Shown here: one piece after another, positions 56,450-64,000 of the stretch
Layout: every line of letters starts with the position of its first letter
Numbering within the stretch: position 1 is the first letter of the stretch
NCBI GenBank assembly: GCA_018806985.1
Contig: JADANN010000336.1
Coordinates: 124,001-188,000 of the forward strand
Reading direction: 5' to 3'
DNA length: 64,000 nt
Origin: Angiostrongylus vasorum
Taxonomy: Eukaryota; Nematoda; Chromadorea; Rhabditida; Metastrongylidae
Notes under the pieces: generated by a model
Databases searched by the model: none
Seen by the model: the letters and a program-made list of their open reading frames with translations, nothing else
What the model was told of the DNA's origin: nothing
Program-made: the position numbers and the translations under genes

Positions 56450-56725
56450 CTACTACCGCTGTAATGATTAGATGTGGGCAGAACTCGAAACCTAAGTTGG
56501 GCTTCGAACCAGTGATTACCTCTGTCGACGTATTCCATGCTATCCACCACACCAACCGGGACCCTTGCTTCGCCTATCATTTTTCTCCTTATCGGTGCTA
56601 CCAGCAATCACCCGTGAGTGGGAATGATCTGGACGCCACTCAATACAGTTCATCTGAAGCAGCAGTTAAAATCCTAATATTTCCCTTTAATTTATTGCCT
56701 ATTCATTTTCACGGCAGGGTGCTAT
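56450..56725 (-). repeat. SINE-B copy
   Basis: GGGCTTCGAACCAGTGATTA is the reversed box B region; CAGCAATCACCCGTGAGTGG and a TTATTGCCTATTC end follow. Confidence 0.75.
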
Positions 56726-57930
56726 CGAAAGTACCACAATCCGTTTTTTTTCCCGTTCTAAATATTAAGGAAGAGTTGGAGAAACTCGTTAAAAACTTTC
56801 GCACCAACGTTTTTACATGACCAGTAAATTTCTCCTGCATCTCCTGCATCCAATGAATATCTATTTGAAAATAAGACCTGGATTTTCTTTAGAAAAAGCC
56901 TCGAAATGATCTAATCTTTACGAAATCTGATACATAATTCAATTAAGATTACCATAAATCATTTCCGCTGAAGAAGTAAAACCTATAGCTAGAATCACTC
57001 TTTCCCTATCACAATGGATCAAGGAGGCCTTTCGTTTCGAATGAATCCCGTCCACTTCGCCATCAATAATCTACTTCTGTCTTGAAATAGTATTACTCTC
57101 AACTTCACTTGTGGAAGGAAACCTTGAATCATCTCTCAGCATGGCTAACTTCCACGGCTGATAAATGTCTTACTGTAAAAAACACTCCTTTTGTGAGAGG
57201 AAAATAATATAAAAAAATGTCAGAAACATTTCGTGCTACTTGCCACGACGAGGCAACAAAATATTAAATGGAATTTGTGGTTGTTAACTCAACGGACCTC
57301 GAAGAGGAAGGATGGTGTAGTCATAAAGACTTTTAGGAACACTTTTAGTGTAAACCATAAATCCCGAACCACTCAGCGGGTGCTTTCTTAACTTCATGCT
57401 TGGTTCACTACGTCACACTAAAATCCGATGTTTTCGAAGTCCAAGTGAATGCTTTGCCTTTTCTCATCCCTGACAGAACTCGCATCTTCATCAGTTGAAC
57501 AACTAAAGCAGCTGCTGACGATGTTAACGTTTTTAGCTTATGGGAAATGACAGCTTGTATTTTTCGTTTTTTCTAAAGACATTTGAAAAACGTTTGAACC
57601 AATTGTCAAGCATCTGCTCTTGAAACCATGGAGCAGGATCGTCCATAATAAGTTGATTAAGTCTGGTTGATCGGGCTGTTTTTTGCAAGAAGCGTACTTC
57701 TTAACAGTTCATTTCAAGAACTTCTATTCAGTCACATTTTTTCTTATAAAAAAAGTTTAGAAATGGCGAAAAATTGAACGTTTGGTGCATTAGGTGTGAT
57801 TGGTCATGAAAATAACTATTTGAGGAAGAAGAACCACTAGCGAATTTCTGCTCAATACAAGTATTGGCAACAAAGAGAATTACCGGCTTATTGGTTATTG
57901 TTTGGTTTATCGTTAAGTGGTTTACATTGT
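56726..57930. other. No gene seen
   Basis: No supported coding region or repeat. Confidence 0.4.
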
Positions 57931-57939
57931 TCGTCATTA

Positions 57940-58135
57940 TTTACGAGCAAACTGACGTTTCGGCTGATTTCGCGTTCCTTAGAGTCTGGAAAGGTCAAGT
58001 TGACCGCAATCTACCCAGCCAGAACACCTCCATAACCAGGCTTCCTTCCTAGGCTCTGAAGAAGGCGAAATGCGCCGAAACGTCATCTTGGTCGTAAATA
58101 AAAAATTAAAATAACACTTCGTGTTTGCTCAATTC
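57940..58135. mobile_element. PLE termini, inverted pair
   Basis: A worn minus terminus (57952-57990) and a plus terminus (58052-58090: GGCT, CTGAAGA, A, GGCG/CGCC stem, GAAACGTC) lie 60 bases apart. The outer tail AACACTTCGTGTTTGC follows. Confidence 0.65.
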
Positions 58136-58349
58136 ATCATATCCCTAAAATCATTTACCAGCAGATAAGAAACATTCTTTTCAAAAAAAAAGGTTAAATT
58201 GTTCACGTCGAGATTCACTGTTGAGGGTTGCTTGAAGTACTGCTTGTGTCGTGAATGATGCAATGGATGGCTTGATATAATGAATAAACTCTAATAAGAT
58301 GCCTTTCTGGAACGATAAGTTGGCATGAGGTTAATGAAGATGTTTTTTT

Positions 58350-58410
58350 CGGCCAACGCTTCCACGTCTTCGTCTTCCTCAGAGTCGATGATCCGAGTCG
58401 ATGGTCCACA
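58350..58410 (-). mobile_element. PLE-type terminus, GACG subfamily
   Basis: Minus strand: ACTCTGAGGAAGACGAAGAC followed by GTGG, then GTTGGCC; the GAAA segment is altered. Confidence 0.45.
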
Positions 58411-59613
58411 GACGTTCGGCTTTTTCTATGTGATGTGGAATGAGGCAGCCTCACCCACCAGGGTTCTCTAATACGGGACGGTTATTATTGATAATGACTA
58501 CCTGTTGATAATAATTATTGGGCATCTTGATCATAATCCTGCAATATGTTATATCATCTTCAAGGAACACTCAAAGCCTTTCGAGAACCTGATTCTATCC
58601 AGAGAATCCAAATCTCAATGCAATGTACCTCCTTCAGTCCACAAAGGATATTTGCGTCCCAGCGCTGCTATTTTAGAATTCCAAGAAAGTCCATGTGAAG
58701 ACTGGTCACTTAGTTTGATTAGTTATTCTATGTTTATTTTGGACATTAGTAGTGAAGTGTCACGTCTTTTCAGCTAGCTTGGCGCAAGTTCAAGCCATTC
58801 CCATCAACGCAATAAAAGTCGAATATACTGATGTCTCCGCATTTAGTGATATCTTCTCAATTTGGTCGGAACTGTTGAGAAGACTACTATTGGGTAATTT
58901 AGAGGGGTACTCTGTCCTCACAAATGTTCAGCTTTAGTTGTGAATCATTAAGGAATCTAAAGCGGACCCTAACCAATATTCCAGATTTTTAGTCAAGCGA
59001 TTTGTTGACCGCATTACTTCGACTTCTCATTAATCTGAGAAATAAGATAGCTTATTCACAAGTAATATCCAACTGTTGCAGCAGTAGAATTCTTCAAAAC
59101 TACTCGGAGCTGGCATTGATGTTCATCGTCGAACTGACCATCACCAGCCGGTCGCTCGCCGTACCTACAGTCCATCTCAGTCCTACTCTATTTGCTTCTA
59201 TTACTCGTGGTATCCACTCCATTGCCCCTTCTTCATTTCATCGTTTCGTATTTGTCTCAATAACTTGACTTTCTTGAGTTGTTCCATGGTTACTAACCAA
59301 TACGAAGAGAGTTTTTTTAGGCTAATTTTCTCCCATTAAGCAACTATAGGAAGACTCGATGGGTTCCAAAAATTCGCACCGGAAAATGCTTTGGAAAAAA
59401 AACGAAAAGTCTTGGGTAATAATTCCCGCATAAGCTCATTGATAAGGTCTAACCTGTTGCTATTTTACGATTAACTAGATTCTAAAAGTGGTCAGTTTCT
59501 TAGAATGATCACAATAAACCACTGTTCAACAAGACATATTTATACCAGACTTTTCACCCTACTCTTTTCCACCTGTAAGCTCGAAAAGGTGTGGCGAAAA
59601 GGTGATCGGTTCC
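58411..59613. other. No gene seen
   Basis: No supported coding region or repeat. Confidence 0.4.
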
Positions 59614-59897
59614 ACGCGTGTGGCACAGTGGTCGGAGGTGCCTGGCAACACACACGTGGAATCGGTCCTGGCACCCATGGCCCACCAAGCCTTCCATCCC
59701 TCCGGGTTCGTCAAATTGGTACCAGACTTGTCTGGGAGGATAGTAGCACTGGCCGATACATCGGTAGGCCACCTCGGGTTATTGTAAAAGTCAGATATGC
59801 ATTCAATCACCTCCAAACAATGCTTAATGAAGTCCAATTCGTGGCGGATCACTCAGGGATTGATCAACGCCGAGAGGTTTATCCTTTATCCTTTAAA
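59614..59897 (+). repeat. SINE-A copy
   Basis: Complete: GCGTGTGGCACAGTGGTCGG; GGAATCGGTCC; tail CGAGAGGTTTATCCTTTATCC. Confidence 0.9.
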
Positions 59898-60871
59898 GTC
59901 GAAAAGCACGAATCGTCGGACAGCCACTATTCCCCTTCTTTTTAGACTAATATTCGGCAGGGATATTCTGATTTTTTCTAGTAAACTCTGAGAGAATTTG
60001 TTTTTTTCTAGATGTCATTGTCAATTCCTTAGAATAGAACTTTTGCTATGCATTTCCTTGTCAAATGAGCAGCTGGAGGAAGGCAGCTGTGGAAGCCATG
60101 TAAAAAATGAGCTCGTCACTTTGCACGACCCTCCTCAACCGCCGTGGTTGATGTTAGGTTCCACTAAGTTTTTGACTCTTATCGTTTATGCTGGTTTTGC
60201 TTTCAGCCATTGTCCGTTTGGAGCGCAATGGAAAGTTTCGCTGGATGTTCCTTTGACGTTAACGAAACATAAACCAAATGTGAATGACCAAATTTTTCAC
60301 TCACCCTGGGTCGTACCTTAAAATGGAAAGCTACGATACGTAAACACCTCTCTCGAAAGGAACTTCATTTCTTTTAGCAAGTACTCTAGTATTCCATAGT
60401 ATTAGAAGCGTTAAATAAAGGTGGTTCTGTATTTTCTTCAACGAGTCAGTTCTTCACCTACTCGATGAGCAGGAGACCGTAAAAAAGGATTTCATAGTCC
60501 CATTCTCACCTTTGTTCAGTTCAGAAAATATTTTCGCGCTTAATCACATGCCCCTACGTTGTGCAGAATGCTGGCGATTAGCTGTCGTATGAAAAAGAAC
60601 TTCTGCTGATGAACGATGGAAAACAAAGACAGCTGACAAACTCGTTTTCGTTCAGTTTCTCACGTTTCATTTTTTTTCTTTGGAGTGATGAAGTCTTTTT
60701 CTTATCGTTGCGCACTCCACTCTAATCTAATTGAATTGGTCTTCAACTATTTTCTATATTCAGTCAAGATCATTGCCAACTTTCGAGTTGTCGGTGCTCT
60801 AAATTTTTTTCAAATTTCTTTTTTTTTCCAAATTCCTCTCTTCTCTTAGATTTTTTGAAACGAAGGCAAAA
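59898..60871. other. No supported gene
   Basis: A 107-codon frame at 59998-60321 is open but unrecognised. Confidence 0.35.
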
Positions 60872-61087
60872 AAATGTTGCCAAAACATCAGATTTGGTGT
60901 GAAAGCGTTAAGATTTTGGCTTTGCGCTATCTTTTTAAACACTTTAAATATTTTTGAGGTGAAGAGTTCTCACCTTACGGGTAATACGGTAAATCTGGAA
61001 ACTGATGGAATAACGAAGCTCGCTTGCCGAATTCAGGATGGCCTGTGGCTACGCTCTGGTTGTTATGCCGGCTTCACTTGGTTGTGA
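60872..61087 (+). CDS. Unrecognised coding-like stretch
   Basis: A frame from GTG 60899 to TGA about 61087 reads hydrophobic first (ALRFWLCAIFLNTLNIF), then polar (SSHLTGNTVNLETDGITK, LACRIQDGLWLRSGC). An ATG at 60872 opens a different short frame. The pattern could be a signal-peptide exon, but no family is recognised and no partner exon was found. Confidence 0.15.
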   Translation, partial: KCCQNIRFGVKALRFWLCAIFLNTLNIFEVKSSHLTGNTVNLETDGITKLACRIQDGLWLRSGCYAGFTWL

Positions 61088-61289
61088 AAGTCGAGAGGTC
61101 TTCGTTTCGGCTTGCTTCCCATGGCAATGCCGTTAAGATACATTTTATGTATCTCACGTCCATTATTTCCGTTTCGCAATATCCGCCGTCGACTTGTTCA
61201 CACCGTGAAAGCACAAAACATTTTGTAACTAAGGCCATCAAGACCACTTTCCAATTTTTTATAGTAATCTTTGGGCTTTTACCGTAAAA

Positions 61290-61567
61290 AAAAGGATAAA
61301 GCTCTCAGCGTTCATCGATCCCTTGAGGGAGGCGCCATACATTCGACTTCATTAAGTATCGTGGGAGGTGATTGAATGCATATCTGGCCTTTACAATGAC
61401 TTGCTGTGGCCTACCGATGTATCGAGCCAGTGCTGCTATCTTCCCAGACAAGTCTGGTACCAATCTGCCGAACCCGGAGGGATGGAAGGCTTGGTGGGCA
61501 ATGGGCGTGAGGATCGATTCCACGTGTGTGTTGCAGTGGCGCCTCCAACCACTGCGCCACTAGCGCC
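61290..61567 (-). repeat. SINE-A copy
   Basis: Complete reversed copy preceded by AAAGGATAAAGCTCTCAGCG, i.e. the tail; head GCGCTAGTGGCGCAGTGGTT. Confidence 0.9.
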
Positions 61568-61654
61568 TATTTTTACCATATTATATGGGAAACCTACTTT
61601 CCTTTGACCTCTGTATGACTATTCAACATGTATTCTTTCACTGATAAACCAATA

Positions 61655-61740
61655 CGAGGCTGATAAACAACTTTATTTGGCTAATGTTTCGACGCCTTCG
61701 TCCTCCACGGAGCCGATGATCCGAGCCGAGGTCCACAACG
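61655..61740 (-). mobile_element. PLE-type terminus, GACG subfamily
   Basis: Minus strand 61679-61716: GGCTCCGTGGAGGACGAAGG then CGTCGAAACATTAGCC. Stem II is GACG/CGTC and stem I GGCT/AGCC. The CTGAGGA core is mutated to CCGTGGA. Confidence 0.5.
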
Positions 61741-62514
61741 TAGTTGGTACCGCATTTTTTGAAATTATTTTAGAAAGAATATGCGCTCCTGGAAACACTT
61801 CATGTTTGCCACTCATTGAATTTTTTGCTCAACTTTTTCTATTTTCATATATTATTGAAGTTATACAAAACTTCTGATCGTTACTGTAGTTCTAGCTCCT
61901 TCACATCGTTCTCCCCCACTAAGATGCAAGGTCTTTTTCACAAAAAAAACCCATACGTAGCGGCGTGTGACCACTTCTTTGACAACCAAAGGAAATCAGT
62001 GGCCTTAGTGTTCTAACAGGGACTCTAACATGTCGCTACTAAGATCTTGCCTATGAAGTAATTGGGAGTACACTAAGATTGGGGACCTCCATTTTATCAT
62101 TTGGTTAGCTGAAGAAGTTGAGGTTAGATGATTCAGCTCTGCTATCCACTCTCTACCCACCTCTGTTCTAGACCAGCTGTCTATCTAACTCTGCAATCCA
62201 TTCTATGTACATTGTCCATGTCCACATCTCTAAATAATACAGGGAATAAACGCAGGTGTAATGACTAATCGAAATGAATTCGATCAACACTGTTAACCTT
62301 CCCTATTCCACAGAGCTCGCTAAGTGGTTTAGTGTATAATGACAGTTCGTAGACATCGAATTACCTTCTGCATTGGAGGATCAAACCCTGTTCAGTCACT
62401 AAAACCGAAGAACACTTTTTATATTTCTATCCAGAAACCTAGCCAAGGTTAAACCAATTCCAGCAGCAGCAGAACCCTCGAGAAAACCTATTTTTTTTGC
62501 ACGACATGTCTTTC
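61741..62514. other. No gene seen
   Basis: No supported coding region or repeat. Confidence 0.4.
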
Positions 62515-62850
62515 ACATCTATTGCATGGATCTCAGAGCTCCTCATTTTCGATTCATTTCCTCTCATCCATCATCCACGAAGGTCCCCCACTTTTTTATG
62601 TGTAGCTTTAGCTGCTGCTTGAGGATTTTTCTTTCAATATGAATGTCGTTGAATGCTGTCTGTTCGATTCTCGCTGGTGATCCGAGAAAGTCGGACTAGA
62701 CAAGAGCGGTACCAAGTTCCTGACCCTGGAGGAATGAGAGGCTTGGTGAGCTCGGAGCATGACCGACGCAACACCGTGCCCGTAATAACCTACATCAGTA
62801 CCATTTTGCTACTCGCCTCTGGAAAACTAACCGCAACGTGGGAAACCTTC
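62515..62850 (-). repeat. SINE-C copy
   Basis: Blocks CATCCATCATCCACGAAGGT, GCTGCTTGAGGA, GAATGTCGTTGAATGCTG and GAGGCTTGGTGAGCTCGGAG; tRNA-like end worn. Confidence 0.7.
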
Positions 62851-63112
62851 CCATTAAACGACAAAGTATACTAAAAATTGGAGGTTACGACATGGTGCCA
62901 CATTGGGAGAGATCTCAAAACTCGGAAAATAATCCGCACATTCAGAAAAGTGGGAGCGAGGTGAAAAATGTGCTAAGCTTAGCATAGTTATAAATACTGA
63001 CCACGTAAGTATTTAAGTGCGTTTGCAAGGGTCTTGTTCAGTTGTAACGAACGTAGTAACTGCGGTGCACACGGCCCTGTTTTAGTAGAAATCAACTTCA
63101 GATCACAGCCTC

Positions 63113-63160
63113 ACTCATAAAGAGAGTGATGTACATGTGTACATCACTGTCTTTATGAGT
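63113..63160. repeat. 48-base palindrome
   Basis: ACTCATAAAGA...GTGATGTACA mirrors TGTACATCAC...TCTTTATGAGT with almost no mismatch and no real loop. Confidence 0.9.
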
Positions 63161-63329
63161 CGGATTTCATCTCCGTTATATTACGATCAGACCAAAGTAC
63201 TATGATGGACTAGCATCTGTGTTCACTTCTGGTCTCCGCTACGTCAATTTTTAAACAAAGAACATTAATGATATTCAGTTTCTTTCTGGCTGGTTGGTCG
63301 TTTGTGCGGAAACAATACAATGTACTCTA

Positions 63330-63435
63330 ACATAAATCGGCAACGAACTCAGTTAAGCTGAGGCTGTAGTCTAAATCACAATGTTAACTTCTTGTTTGCT
63401 GCCTGTTATAATATCTCATGTCAGGGCATTACGTA
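63330..63435 (-). repeat. SINE-B junction fragment
   Basis: CGGCAACGAACTCAGTTAAG, then GTTAACTTCTTGTTTGCTGC: one unit's 5' end joined to another's 3' tail. Confidence 0.6.
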
Positions 63436-63810
63436 GATATGTTTGCCTAAAACTCGCACTTCGTACCGAAGATGTACACTTTGCACGATGAATATGGAGA
63501 CAGTCCAAACAATGATGTTGCCTATGACCGATCCATTTAGTGTGAATTTTCTCAGCAAGTCTGGCAGAGTGTTTCCAATCGCTATGTCTTGTCACTTTCC
63601 ACATGGCTACTTCCATGTTTTGAGTCCACTGGTTTTGCCCTATTCAAGGAAATTAGCAATTAACCCTGCAGAAATCACAACGACTCCTCAAATGTCTGTG
63701 ATAAACATCCCATAAACATCAATCGATCTGTTCAGCGAGGAAAAAATGTGGTTGCACAACATATTACTTGCCCTCGAAGTGCAATGGTTTTGCAAAACGA
63801 CACTGATCAA

Positions 63811-63980
63811 TCACTTCACGACTTCTCTGTCGTCTCTCTTCGATTCGATCTTTTCAGGCTCTTTGACAGGAGACATACCAGGACCACATTGTATCCCACC
63901 CTCCAGCTCATTGTTACTTTCGACGAGGAGTCGGTCGATGTAAAATTGCATCATTAATTGCCATAGTTCAAGGCTGGAGA
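63811..63980 (-). CDS. Candidate terminal exon at window edge, unrecognised
   Basis: The minus-strand frame reads LSSLELWQLMMQFYIDRLLV, then ESNNELEGGIQCG, PVKEPEKIESKRDD and EVVK, then TGA (complement of 63811-63813). Its acidic/basic tail looks like a protein C terminus. A possible acceptor (AATACAG) lies just upstream near the window end. The opposite strand is also open here, so this is tentative. Confidence 0.22.
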
Positions 63981-64000
63981 GCTGTATTCTTAAACACTAT

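Overview
The window looks like animal nuclear DNA from a nematode, most likely a parasitic strongylid (hookworm-like) worm. The signs are short exons with TTTCAG-type acceptors, a nematode-style extended synaptotagmin, a secreted one-Ig-domain protein, and very dense small retroelements. There is no bacterial-style gene packing. Most long open frames here are repeats or chance frames. The species assignment is inference.

Main gene: a plus-strand extended synaptotagmin (E-Syt; C. elegans esyt-2 type) runs from about 4501 to 39725. I rebuilt it exon by exon from splice sites and reading phase. It has a short first exon (4501-4534), a 12.9 kb intron, a membrane-hairpin exon (17434-17599), SMP lipid-transfer exons (17917-20917), C2A (21009-23420), C2B (23241-29511), a polar linker (30797-32444) and C2C (33535-39725). 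Every junction keeps phase, giving about 838 residues. Such proteins tether the ER to the plasma membrane and move lipids between them. Here C2A keeps its acidic calcium loops and C2B does not.

Second gene: a plus-strand secreted single-Ig protein (OIG-like) is built from a signal-peptide exon (50076-50174, tentative), the first half of the Ig domain (52094-52256, carrying an apparent one-base frameshift) and the second half (54180-54326). Weak, unrecognised coding-like stretches lie at 604-912 (-), 60872-61087 (+) and 63811-63980 (-).

Mobile DNA fills introns and intergenic space. SINE-A has about 20 copies, with a tRNA-like box A/box B head and a tail ending near GCTTTATCC. SINE-B has a central tRNA-like segment and often occurs as head-to-head palindromes. 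SINE-C is a third tRNA-headed family. RTE-type LINE 3' fragments carry FADDIV or the conserved C-terminal WTR/GRPPTRW region. Penelope-like elements (PLEs) carry GIY-YIG endonuclease remnants, and several form large inverted repeats.

The most interesting signal is at PLE ends: a recurring hammerhead-ribozyme-like core (CTGARGA, stem II, GAAA, CGTC, with a matching stem I). Stem sequences change in a compensatory way between subfamilies, and all copies share one extra A before stem II. Two intact-looking copies face each other at 46091-46219.
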